Below, piece after piece: positions 45,053 to 53,007 of a stretch of DNA of 64,000 bases. A program made the position numbers and the translations under genes. Origin of the DNA: Oscillospiraceae bacterium (lineage in GTDB: Bacteria > Bacillota > Clostridia > Oscillospirales > Oscillospiraceae); contig SVMG01000001.1 in assembly GCA_015067545.1 (NCBI GenBank), positions 1 to 64,000 of the forward strand. Reading direction: 5' to 3'. How positions within the stretch are numbered: position 1 is the stretch's first letter; each line of letters opens with the position of its first letter. The notes under the pieces are model-generated. The model was given only the letters and a program-made list of their open reading frames with translations. It searched no databases and was not told the origin of the DNA.

Positions 45053-45259
45053 TTACTTCTCCACGGTGATGATGCAGTCAGGGCACATGGTTGCGCAGAA
45101 TGCACAGGCAATGCACTTGTCCTGATCAGTCATGACCGCGGGGGAATAGCCTTTCTTGTTGATCGTATCGGTGGCGATGGCCAGGATACCCTTTGGGCAG
45201 GCGTTGACACACAGGCCACAGCCCTTACACAAGTCGGTTTTGAATGTAACTTTTGCCAT
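45053..45259 (-). CDS. 2-oxoacid:ferredoxin oxidoreductase, delta (ferredoxin) subunit
   Basis: A 68-residue bacterial-type 2[4Fe-4S] ferredoxin subunit with CKGCGLCVNACP near residue 11 and CIACAFCATMCP near 48, that is two full CX2CX2CX3C motifs. It passes electrons between external ferredoxin and the alpha/beta core. ATG at 45259 has AAGGAGGAATCC upstream; the longer frame to 45406 overlaps the ATPase gene and looks spurious. Confidence 0.93.
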   Translation of the reverse strand: MAKVTFKTDLCKGCGLCVNACPKGILAIATDTINKKGYSPAVMTDQDKCIACAFCATMCPDCIITVEK

Positions 45260-45282
45260 TGGGATTCCTCCTTGAATGATCT

Positions 45283-45975
45283 TTATCCCCACAGGGGCCG
45301 AGAAGCCGGCTTCTGAGGCGGTAAGTCGAATATCTTTTTCTGCAGGCGCAGAGGGAAAACATTTTCTATTTCCCGGGCAATATCTTCCCGTGCTGTGGTC
45401 AGCCACAGGGGGAGACCGGAGATCCGGGACAACTCCGAAATAAATTTTTCAGATGCGCGGATGGTTTCGGGGGTGGTTTCTTCACCCAGATTGGAATTAT
45501 TGACGATGCAGGTGAACCGAAGATGACATGCATTTTCAATTTCACGCATCACTTCCAAGGCATCTTCAGGTGTCCGGGTGAGGGGACGGTAGCAGTTAGC
45601 CACAAATGCCATGCGGTAGTTATTCTCCTCCAGAATGGACGGAGTGTAGCGGCCCAAAGCGTATGCGCCCCGGTCATCGCCGCCGATGTCCATGATGGCA
45701 TAGATGCTTTTGTCCTCCACAAGCCGATAGGCTTCTGCCGGAAGCGCCGGCAAGTCTACGTTGGTGTTTGCAAATTGGGGGCTGATCAGCTCCACACCTG
45801 CTTTTGTCAGTTCCTCCGCGCTGTCCTTGGTTCGGAAATAAGGATTGACAATGTCCAGATCGCCGATGCAGACCTTTTTCCCCTCGCTTGCCAGGTGTAA
45901 TGCGTAGTTAACTGCAATATTTGTTTTGCCGGAGCCGTAGTGCCCGGCGAAAAGGGTAACGCGTTTGTGTTCCAT
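45283..45975 (-). CDS. P-loop ATPase of the MinD/ParA-like class, in the oxidoreductase operon
   Basis: A 230-residue cytoplasmic nucleotide-binding protein. GHYGSGKTN at residue 11 is Walker A, DLDIVNPYFRTKD near 39 resembles the switch region of MinD/Mrp-like ATPases, and MDIGGDDRGAYALGRY near 95 is an unusual Walker B-like stretch. I do not recognise a named family. It sits two bases after the synthetase gene and before the ferredoxin subunit, so it is expressed with the pathway. Possible jobs are Fe-S or cofactor loading, or enzyme reactivation; none is shown. Confidence 0.75.
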   Translation of the reverse strand: MEHKRVTLFAGHYGSGKTNIAVNYALHLASEGKKVCIGDLDIVNPYFRTKDSAEELTKAGVELISPQFANTNVDLPALPAEAYRLVEDKSIYAIMDIGGDDRGAYALGRYTPSILEENNYRMAFVANCYRPLTRTPEDALEVMREIENACHLRFTCIVNNSNLGEETTPETIRASEKFISELSRISGLPLWLTTAREDIAREIENVFPLRLQKKIFDLPPQKPASRPLWG

Positions 45976-45977
45976 AA

Positions 45978-48263
45978 TTATAATTGCTTTCTGATGATTT
46001 TGCCACTGGTAGTTTTGGGAAGCGATTCCCGGAACTCCACGATTCTGGGATACTTATAAGGAGCGGTACGCTTCTTTACGTAATCCTGGATCGTTTTCTT
46101 CAGTTCCTCAGTGCCTTTGTGACCCTTAACCAGCACGATGCTGGCCTTGACCACTTGTCCGCGCACCTCGTCGGGAGCGGCAGAAACGCCACACTCCAGA
46201 ACGTAGGGAAGCTCCATAATGACGTTTTCAATTTCAAAGGGTCCGATGCGGTAGCCGGAGGATTTGATCACATCGTCTGCACGGCCCACATACCAGTAGA
46301 AGCCGTCCTCGTCCTTCCAAGCCAGGTCGCCGGTGTGGTAGTAACCGTCACGCCAGGTTTCGGCGGTGACATCGGGGCTGCCCTCGTAGGCAAAGCTCAG
46401 GCCGCAGGGAAGACCCTTGGAAATGTCAATACAGATCTCGCCGGTCTCACCACGGTCAACGACCTCGCCGTCAGAGGACAGCAGCTGCACATTGTAAAGT
46501 GGAACAGGCTTGCCCATAGAACCAAGCTTGTGACTGCAGCCGGCAAGATTTGCGATGATGAGTGTACTTTCGGACTGACCAAAGCCTTCCATAATGTCGA
46601 GACCGGTGGCCTTTTGGAACTGACGGTAGACCTCCGGGTTCAAGGCTTCGCCGGCGGTGGATGCGTGCTGGATGGAGGAAAGGTCGAAACGGCTCAGATC
46701 CTGTTTTGCCAGCATTCGATACATGGTAGGCGGTGCGCAGAAGGTGGTGATGTTGTATTTGGCGAACATGGGCAGGATCTTTTCCGCATCGAAGCGGTCG
46801 AAATCGTAAACAAACAGACCTGCTTCGCACAGCCACTGGCCGTAGAGCTTGCCCCAGCTGGATTTGGCCCAGCCGGTGTCGGAAATGGTCAGATGCAGAC
46901 CGTCGGGGTTGATGTTGTGCCAGTACTTGGCGGTAATGAAGTGGCCAAGGGGGTATTTGTAGTTGTGTGCTGCCAATTTCGGATAGCCGGAAGTGCCGGA
47001 GGTGAAGAACATGAGCATGGGATCATCGCCGCAGGGAGCATCCTCTGCACGGGCGAAATGACTGCTGTACATGGAGTATTCTTCATTAAAGTCATGCCAG
47101 CCCTCGCGGCTGCCACCCACAAGGATCTTATGTACCAGGGAAGGGGACTGGAGTGCTGCTTCATCAACAGCATCGGCTGTATTTCCGTCAGCGGTACAAA
47201 GAACCGCTTTGACATTTGCAAACTGGAATCGATATGCGAAATCCTTTGCAAGCAGCTGATTGGTAGCGGGGATGCCGATGGCCCCCAGCTTGTGCAGACC
47301 CAAAATCGCGAACCAGTACTGGTAATGCCGCTTCAGCACCAGCATGACCCGGTCGCCGCGTTTGATGCCCATGGCCTTGAAGTAGTTGGCGGCTCTTGCG
47401 GATTCCTTTTTGAAATCCTGGAAAGTGAAGGTACGCTCCGTGCCATCTTCCGAGATATGCAGCATGGCCCGGCGATCCGGTTTCATACGACCCAGCTCAT
47501 CGACCACATCGAAGGCAAAATTGAATTTGTCCGCATTCTTAAAATCGATGGCTGTGATGTGTCCCTGTTCATCCTCAGTAGGTATGATGAAATTCTTATA
47601 AATGCGGTTTTCTGCATCCGCGGTTGCTTTCTTTGCTGCGGGTGTTGCCACGGCGGCAGCCTGCTCACCCTCACGGGCGGCCTGATTGCGCAGAACGATT
47701 GCATAGAATGCGCAGTCCTCACCGTCCACGGCGATCATGCCATGGGGCGTTGCGGAATCGTAGTAGATACAGTCGCCGGGATTCAGCACTTCGCTGTGAT
47801 CACCGATCTGGATCTTCATACGGCCGCGAATGACGATGTCACATTCCTGTCCCTCATGGGTAACCAACTCGATCTTCTCATCGGGACGGTAGTTCAGTTC
47901 CATATAAAGGGGCAGGGCAATGCGGTTACGGAAGTCTGCAGCAAGGTTGAAGCCGATCATGTTGTGGGCTTCTTCGATTCTTTGACCTTCGCCTTTACGG
48001 GTCAGAGCGTAGGAACGCAGTTTGGGACTGTGGCCTTCCAAAAGGTCGCCCATGTCCACACCGAAGCTCAGGGTACAGTGATACAGAAAAGCAATGCTCA
48101 GATTCCGTTGGCCTGCTTCGCACGCAATGTATTCCTCGGTGCTCAGACCGGTGCGGCTTGCCATGTCCTCAACAGTCAGACCGGTAACCTCTCGCAGTTC
48201 CCGGATACGCCCAGCAATTTCCAATATCTTTTCAGAGATGGCGCTACTATTTTGTTCGTTCAT
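45978..48263 (-). CDS. XRE-cupin-acyl-CoA synthetase fusion (valine T-box operon)
   Basis: A 761-residue fusion. Residues about 14-68 are an XRE helix-turn-helix (RIRELREVTGLTVEDMASRTG), about 120-190 a cupin fold (HEGQECDIVIRGRMKI, then GDCIYYDSATPHGM), and about 245-761 an AMP-forming acyl-CoA synthetase with the phosphate loop FFTSGTSGYPK near 418, GFGQSE near 578 and the catalytic Lys in KTTSGKIIRKQL at the end. It should activate a short branched carboxylic acid to its CoA ester, and the cupin or HTH may sense a ligand or bind DNA. It is gene one of the operon with a Vor-type oxidoreductase and ilvE. ATG at 48263 has AGGAGG upstream. Confidence 0.86.
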   Translation of the reverse strand: MNEQNSSAISEKILEIAGRIRELREVTGLTVEDMASRTGLSTEEYIACEAGQRNLSIAFLYHCTLSFGVDMGDLLEGHSPKLRSYALTRKGEGQRIEEAHNMIGFNLAADFRNRIALPLYMELNYRPDEKIELVTHEGQECDIVIRGRMKIQIGDHSEVLNPGDCIYYDSATPHGMIAVDGEDCAFYAIVLRNQAAREGEQAAAVATPAAKKATADAENRIYKNFIIPTEDEQGHITAIDFKNADKFNFAFDVVDELGRMKPDRRAMLHISEDGTERTFTFQDFKKESARAANYFKAMGIKRGDRVMLVLKRHYQYWFAILGLHKLGAIGIPATNQLLAKDFAYRFQFANVKAVLCTADGNTADAVDEAALQSPSLVHKILVGGSREGWHDFNEEYSMYSSHFARAEDAPCGDDPMLMFFTSGTSGYPKLAAHNYKYPLGHFITAKYWHNINPDGLHLTISDTGWAKSSWGKLYGQWLCEAGLFVYDFDRFDAEKILPMFAKYNITTFCAPPTMYRMLAKQDLSRFDLSSIQHASTAGEALNPEVYRQFQKATGLDIMEGFGQSESTLIIANLAGCSHKLGSMGKPVPLYNVQLLSSDGEVVDRGETGEICIDISKGLPCGLSFAYEGSPDVTAETWRDGYYHTGDLAWKDEDGFYWYVGRADDVIKSSGYRIGPFEIENVIMELPYVLECGVSAAPDEVRGQVVKASIVLVKGHKGTEELKKTIQDYVKKRTAPYKYPRIVEFRESLPKTTSGKIIRKQL

Positions 48264-48287
48264 AGGATCCTCCTGTGCGGGACAAGG

Positions 48288-48562
48288 AAAAAAGCCCGTC
48301 CCAAAGATAGATTCTTTGAGACGAGCTGTTATACAACCCGCGGTACCACTCAAATTGCATCTGCATGTGCAGACACCGCTCTTTCGGTTCCAATAAACCC
48401 TAAGCACTAACGCAGCTAACGCGGGAGGGGTCTACTTGTCCATGCTTTCTTCCCTCCGGCTGTGGAGCGACTGACCTTTTGCGCACATCATGGCTTGCAC
48501 CAACCGCCAATTCTCTAAGATATGCAATGCTTCAGGTCCTCTCCGTCAAAGCCTTTATTCTC
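48288..48562 (-). promoter_or_regulatory. T-box leader, valine-type specifier
   Basis: On the reverse strand the T-box GAGTGGTACCGCGG maps to 48338-48351. The terminator stem is CGTCTCAAAGA against TCTTTGGGACG (about 48297-48324), followed by a T-run. Aligned with the valS leader (GTCGCTCC before the CCGGAG segment), the specifier is GTC at 48469-48471, a Val codon with the same following GCTCC. The leader controls the synthetase, ATPase, oxidoreductase and ilvE genes, so the operon should be switched on when tRNA-Val is uncharged. Confidence 0.85.
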
Positions 48563-48568
48563 TAGGAA

Positions 48569-48597
48569 ATCATATCATTTTGGGATGTAATTGTCAA
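48569..48597 (-). promoter_or_regulatory. promoter of the valine-type T-box operon
   Basis: On the reverse strand TTGACA (48592-48597) and TATGAT (48569-48574), spacing 17. It lies directly after the end of the second synthetase gene. Confidence 0.88.
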
Positions 48598-48630
48598 CAA
48601 TAAGTTATGGAAAAACTGGAAATTTGTCGC

Positions 48631-50919
48631 TTACAGCTTGTTGCGAATGATCTTTCCGCTGATGGTCTTGGGAAGCTCGTCGCGGAATACCACGATGCGG
48701 GGGTATTTGTAGGGTGCGGTGTGCTGCTTGACGTAGTTCTGGATCTCCTTTTTCAGCTCCTCCGTACCTTCGGTTCCCGGTACCAATACGATGCTTGCCT
48801 TGACCACCTGACCGCGTACTTCATCCGGGGCGGCAGAGACACCGCATTCCAGAACGTAGGGCAGTTCCATGATGGTGGACTCGATCTCGAAGGGTCCGAT
48901 GCGGTAGCCGGAGGACTTGATCACATCGTCAGCCCGCCCCACATACCAGTAGTAGCCATCTTCATCACGCCAGGCCAGATCACCGGTGTGATACATGCCG
49001 TCGTGCCAGACCTCATCGGTGGCTTCTTTGTTGTTGTAATAGCCCAGGAACACGCCGCAGGAGGGGGTGGGATCGGTATGAATGACGATCTCGCCATTGA
49101 CGCCGTCTTCCACGCTCTTGCCATCGGCATCCACAATATCGATGCCGTAGCCGGGGATGGGCTTGCCCATTGCGCCGGGCTTGATGGTGTCGCCGATGAG
49201 GTTTGCAATGCCCAGAGTCATTTCGGTTTGGCCGAAGCCCTCATAGATCCGCAGGCCGGTGGCCTTTTCAAACTGATAGAAGACCTCAGGATTCAATGCT
49301 TCACCTGCGGTGGTAGCGTGATGGATGGAAGAAAGGTCATAATTGCTCAGATCCTGCTTGATCAGCATGCGATACATTGTGGGGGGAGCGCAGAAGGTGG
49401 TGATATTGTACTTCTTGAACATAGGCAGGATCTTTTCCGCGTCAAAGCGGTCAAAATCGTAAGTAAAGACAGCACTTTCACACAGCCACTGGCCGTAGAG
49501 CTTGCCCCACAGCGCCTTGCCCCAGCCGGTTTCGGAGATGGTAAAGTGAATGCCGTCACGCTCCACCATGTGCCAGTACTTGGCGGTGACATAGTGACCC
49601 AGGGCGTATTTATAGCTGTGCATGGCGATCTTGGGATAGCCGGTAGTGCCGGAGGTGAAGAGCATCAGCATGGGATCGTTGCCGCAGGGAGCATCCTCCG
49701 TACGGACATAGCGGCGGCTGTAAAGGCCGTACTCTTCATTAAAGTCGTGCCAGCCTTCCTTCTGACCGCCCACCAAAACCTTGGTCAGCGTCACTCCGGA
49801 GACCTGCTCAGCCAAGTCCACCTGATTGGCGGTATCGCCATCGGCAGTACACAGGATCGCGCTGACGCCGCCCGCCTGGAAACGATACGTAAAGTCATGC
49901 TCCATCAGCTGGTTGGTTGCAGGGATGGCGATGGCGCCCAGCTTGTGCAGGCCAAGGATTGCAAACCAGAACTGGTAGTGCCGCTTCAGCACAACCATGA
50001 CCCGGTCGCCCCGCTTGATGCCCAGAGCTTTGAAGTAGTTAGCGCACTGAGAAGAGCCGTCCTTCATATCCTTGAAGGTGAAGCGCCGTTCGGTCATGTC
50101 GTTTGCAATGTGGATCATTGCCAGCTTTTCAGGGTTCTTGCGGGCAATGGCATCCACAGTGTCGAATGCGAAGTTATAGCGGTCGGTATTGGCGTAGTTA
50201 AGGCCGGTCATGTGACCGTTGGCATCCTCAATACCCCAAACAAACTCATTGCACAGCAGCCGCTGATCCGGATGAATGTCGGGATCGGCAGATTTTGCGG
50301 TGCGCTGAGGTGTGATCTTCAGAGCCTGGTCAGTTTTGTCACTGGCCATGATCATGGAAAGGAAGACTGCATCTTCACCGTTAATGGCAATCATGCCGTG
50401 GGGGGTGGAGGATTTATAGAAGATGCTGTCGCCTTCGTTCAGGACTTCCTCGTGTTCACCCACGCGAACACGCACAGAGCCCTTAATGACCAGGTTAAAT
50501 TCCTGACCGTCGTGGGTGGTGGTGTGGATGGGCTCATCCTGCAGATCCTCAGAATATTGATAGGTGACCCAGTAGGGGGTAGCCAGCTTCTTGCGGAACA
50601 TGGGAGCCATATCCTGAATGGTGATGCCATCCTCGCTGGCAGTGACCATGCCCTTGCCACGACGGGTTACGGTGTAGCCGGACAGCTTGGCACTGTGGCC
50701 CTCAAGCAGGTCAGTGATCTCCAGTCCGAAGACCTTTGCACATTTATGCATAAAGGTGAAGGGCAGATCGATCGCGCCACTTTCATACTGACAGTACAGA
50801 TCGGTGGAAACCTCTGTCTCGGTTGCCATCTTTTCAATGCTGAAGCCCAAAATCTCTCGCATCTCCCGAATTCGTTGTGCGATCTCCATCAGCTGTGTGG
50901 ATGTTGTTGTGTTAGACAT
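48631..50919 (-). CDS. XRE-cupin-acyl-CoA synthetase fusion, second paralogue
   Basis: A 762-residue protein colinear with the neighbouring fusion: helix-turn-helix (about 10-62, RIREMREILGFSIEKM), cupin (about 110-190, HDGQEFNLVIKGS, then STPHGMIAINGED), and acyl-CoA synthetase (about 245-762) with LFTSGTTGYPK near 417, EGFGQTE near 577 and KTISGKIIRNKL at the end. The two paralogues are clearly similar throughout, most of all in the synthetase part, so they arose by duplication. It has its own promoter and T-box (isoleucine-type) and no gene follows in its transcript. 2-Methylbutyrate would be the acid expected for isoleucine; that is inference from the specifier. Confidence 0.86.
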   Translation of the reverse strand: MSNTTTSTQLMEIAQRIREMREILGFSIEKMATETEVSTDLYCQYESGAIDLPFTFMHKCAKVFGLEITDLLEGHSAKLSGYTVTRRGKGMVTASEDGITIQDMAPMFRKKLATPYWVTYQYSEDLQDEPIHTTTHDGQEFNLVIKGSVRVRVGEHEEVLNEGDSIFYKSSTPHGMIAINGEDAVFLSMIMASDKTDQALKITPQRTAKSADPDIHPDQRLLCNEFVWGIEDANGHMTGLNYANTDRYNFAFDTVDAIARKNPEKLAMIHIANDMTERRFTFKDMKDGSSQCANYFKALGIKRGDRVMVVLKRHYQFWFAILGLHKLGAIAIPATNQLMEHDFTYRFQAGGVSAILCTADGDTANQVDLAEQVSGVTLTKVLVGGQKEGWHDFNEEYGLYSRRYVRTEDAPCGNDPMLMLFTSGTTGYPKIAMHSYKYALGHYVTAKYWHMVERDGIHFTISETGWGKALWGKLYGQWLCESAVFTYDFDRFDAEKILPMFKKYNITTFCAPPTMYRMLIKQDLSNYDLSSIHHATTAGEALNPEVFYQFEKATGLRIYEGFGQTEMTLGIANLIGDTIKPGAMGKPIPGYGIDIVDADGKSVEDGVNGEIVIHTDPTPSCGVFLGYYNNKEATDEVWHDGMYHTGDLAWRDEDGYYWYVGRADDVIKSSGYRIGPFEIESTIMELPYVLECGVSAAPDEVRGQVVKASIVLVPGTEGTEELKKEIQNYVKQHTAPYKYPRIVVFRDELPKTISGKIIRNKL

Positions 50920-50941
50920 AGTGCTTCCTCCTTTATAAAAT

Positions 50942-51205
50942 AAAAAAACGTCTCAAGAAAGATCTTGAGACGAGCATAAACTACCCGCGGTACCACTCAA
51001 ATTGCAGAATGATCTGCCACTTCGGACTCAAGCAAGTCCTATCCTTTAACGCAGGCAAACGGGAGCTGCTTACTAGGGAAATGCGTTCAGCACTCCGGCT
51101 CGGAAGGGATGGGTCCGTGAAGGGAAGAACACCGATTTGCACCAACCATCGGCTCTCTGTAATTCTTCTGCTTCGACCGTCTTCGTCAAAGCCTTTTTTC
51201 ATGTT
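50942..51205 (-). promoter_or_regulatory. T-box leader, isoleucine-type specifier
   Basis: On the reverse strand the T-box GAGTGGTACCGCGG maps to 50985-50998. The terminator stem CGTCTCAAGA pairs with TCTTGAGACG (50949-50972) before a T-run. The specifier is best placed at 51108-51110 (ATC, Ile), ahead of CCTTCCGAGCCGGAG, by alignment with the valine-type leader. Neighbouring triplets such as ACC or CAT cannot be ruled out without folding. Confidence 0.8.
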
Positions 51206-51211
51206 TTCTGC

Positions 51212-51240
51212 ATTCTAGCATGTTTCCTTGAAAAAGTCAA
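51212..51240 (-). promoter_or_regulatory. promoter of the isoleucine-type T-box gene
   Basis: On the reverse strand TTGACT (51235-51240) and TAGAAT (51212-51217), spacing 17; divergent from the leucine-type promoter only about 50 bases away across an A/T-rich stretch. Confidence 0.85.
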
Positions 51241-51286
51241 ATGTTTTTTTCTCAAAAACAAAAAATATTTTTTTAACAAAAAAGAG

Positions 51287-51315
51287 TTGACAAATTTGTG
51301 CAAATATGCTTTAAT
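51287..51315 (+). promoter_or_regulatory. promoter of the leucine-type T-box operon
   Basis: TTGACA (51287-51292) and TTTAAT (51310-51315), spacing 17, reading right. Confidence 0.82.
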
Positions 51316-51321
51316 GTCGTC

Positions 51322-51590
51322 AATAGCTGAAAAGACAGTGAAGGAAAATCTGTCACATTCATAAAGCTTCAGAGAGCCGGCGGTTGGTGTGAGCCGGTGC
51401 GGTTGGATGAGACGGTCTGGTTCCGGAGTCGATCCTGTGAAAATAGCTGAGTAATGGGATCCGTCGGCCCGCGTTAAGGGATAGGACTTGTTGGAGTCTG
51501 AAGGGATTTCCCGTATGGGAAATAAACAGGGTGGTACCGCGGATAGTATATTCGTCCCTGAGGTCATTCGGCCTCGGGGACTTTTTATTT
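51322..51590 (+). promoter_or_regulatory. T-box leader, probable leucine specifier
   Basis: Stem I has AGAGAGCCGG and GGTTGGTG elements and the T-box is GGGTGGTACCGCGG at about 51529-51542. The terminator stem GTCCCTGAGG pairs with CCTCGGGGAC (51554-51581) before TTTTTATTT. Aligning CTGGTTCCGGAG with valS GTCGCTCCGGAG puts CTG (Leu) at 51417-51419; a shift of two would give GTC (Val). The LeuA-like gene downstream favours leucine. Confidence 0.8.
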
Positions 51591-51606
51591 CAAAGGAGTG
51601 ACAGCA

Positions 51607-53007
51607 ATGATCAGAATCAGTGACATGACCATGAAGCAGACGGCAGAGGGATTTTCTCTATCCTTTCGGGAGAAGATCGAACTGGCCAAGCTACTGGATA
51701 AGCTGGGAACGAATGTCATAGAGGTGGAGGGACTGCACGGTTCCCGCACGGATGCATTGCGGATCAAGTCCATTGCTATGGCCGTGTCAGACAGTATTGT
51801 GTGCGCGCCAGTGGAGATGAATGAGCAGAGTATTTCTCAGACCTGGGATGCCCTTCAGCAGGCTAAGCATCCCAGATTGCAGGTCTGTGCGCCGGTCAGC
51901 GCCGTGCAGATGGAATATCTGTTCCATAAAAAGCCGGATGCAATGCTCAAGGCGATCGCGGAAACAGTAGAAGCATGCGCAAAGCTGGCGGATACGGAAT
52001 TTGTGGCGCAGGATGCTACCCGCAGTGAGGCTGCATTCCTGTACCAGGCTATCAAGACGGCCATTGCCGCCGGTGCAAAGACCGTTACTGTGCTGGATTC
52101 TGCAGGAACGATGATGCCGGAGGAGTATTCCGCATTTATCACAGGACTTTATGAGGGCGTTCCCTCTTTGAAGACGGTTACCTTGGCAGTTGGCTGCGCC
52201 AATACCCTTTCCATGGCAGACAGCTGTGTTATTGCTGCTGTGAAGGCAGGAGCAGAGGAGGTCAAAACCGCTGCGTATGCCTTTGATTGTGCAAGTCTTA
52301 CCAATGTTGCACGGATCCTGGCAGCCAAGGGCAGTGATTTCGGTGCACAGATCGGTGTTGACGTTGCCCGGCTCAGCCGTACTGTGGAGCAGATCCAGCG
52401 TTTGTGCCGTGCTGAGCGCGGCAAGGCATCTGCTTTTATCAGCGGTGCAAATGAGGATGACGGCATCTATCTGACCGCTCACGATGATTGCGATGCTGTC
52501 TGCGCAGCCGTTGAAAAGCTGGGTTACGATCTGTCCCAGGAAGATCGTGTGAAGGTATATGATGCATTCATGCAGTTTGCGGAAAAGCGGGACAAGGTTG
52601 GTATCCGTGAGCTGGATGCCATCGTTGCCTCTGCCGCAATGCAAGTGCCGTCCACATACAAACTGGAAAACTATGTGATCACCTCCGGCAGTGCCATTTC
52701 CGCCACCGCCCACATGAAGCTGACCAAGGACGGCGTTGTTATGGAGGGCGTGTACTTGGGTGACGGCCCCATTGATGCAGCATTTGCGGCTATTGAGCAG
52801 ATCACCGGTCGGCATTACGAGCTGGACGACTTCCAGATCCAGTCTGTCACTGAGGGCCGTGAGGCCATGGGTCAGACCATTGTCCGGCTTCGTTCCTCCG
52901 GTAAGCTGTATTCCGGTCGGGGCACTTCCACTGATATCGTAGGCGCAAGCATTCAGGCCTACATCAGCGCCCTTAATAAAATCGTATACGAGGAGGAAGA
53001 GGCATGA
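51607..53007 (+). CDS. LeuA-like (2-isopropylmalate synthase family) protein lacking metal-binding residues
   Basis: A 466-residue protein. The C-terminal 130 residues (from YKLENYVITSG, ending GRGTSTDIVGASIQAY) form a typical LeuA allosteric domain, and the N-terminal 290 residues follow the DRE-TIM metallolyase barrel. Key residues are changed. The opening D-x-T-L-R-D-G-E reads DMTMKQTAEG (residues 6-15), so the catalytic Arg is Lys, and the H-x-H-N-D metal motif reads VGCANT (195-200). A normal LeuA reaction is therefore doubtful. ATG at 51607 has AAAGGAG eight bases upstream. It is the first gene after a leucine-type T-box and overlaps the fusion gene by four bases. Confidence 0.8.
   Translation: MIRISDMTMKQTAEGFSLSFREKIELAKLLDKLGTNVIEVEGLHGSRTDALRIKSIAMAVSDSIVCAPVEMNEQSISQTWDALQQAKHPRLQVCAPVSAVQMEYLFHKKPDAMLKAIAETVEACAKLADTEFVAQDATRSEAAFLYQAIKTAIAAGAKTVTVLDSAGTMMPEEYSAFITGLYEGVPSLKTVTLAVGCANTLSMADSCVIAAVKAGAEEVKTAAYAFDCASLTNVARILAAKGSDFGAQIGVDVARLSRTVEQIQRLCRAERGKASAFISGANEDDGIYLTAHDDCDAVCAAVEKLGYDLSQEDRVKVYDAFMQFAEKRDKVGIRELDAIVASAAMQVPSTYKLENYVITSGSAISATAHMKLTKDGVVMEGVYLGDGPIDAAFAAIEQITGRHYELDDFQIQSVTEGREAMGQTIVRLRSSGKLYSGRGTSTDIVGASIQAYISALNKIVYEEEEA

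Noticed and set aside
41600..48263. The Vor-ilvE operon as a purely catabolic branched-chain amino acid degradation pathway
   Set aside because: The T-box leader would switch it on during amino acid shortage, which fits synthesis. Reversible use cannot be excluded, so it is kept as a lower-ranked alternative.
45984..48410. An 808-codon forward frame opposite the first XRE-cupin-synthetase
   Set aside because: It is a shadow on the antisense strand of a gene with full synthetase motifs; its translation has no recognisable domain.
48607..50943. A 778-codon forward frame opposite the second XRE-cupin-synthetase
   Set aside because: Same reason: an antisense shadow produced by codon bias of the real gene.
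51607..53007. The LeuA-like gene as a hydroxymethylglutaryl-CoA lyase
   Set aside because: The C-terminal 130 residues form a LeuA allosteric domain that HMG-CoA lyase lacks, and the lyase's metal motifs are absent too.
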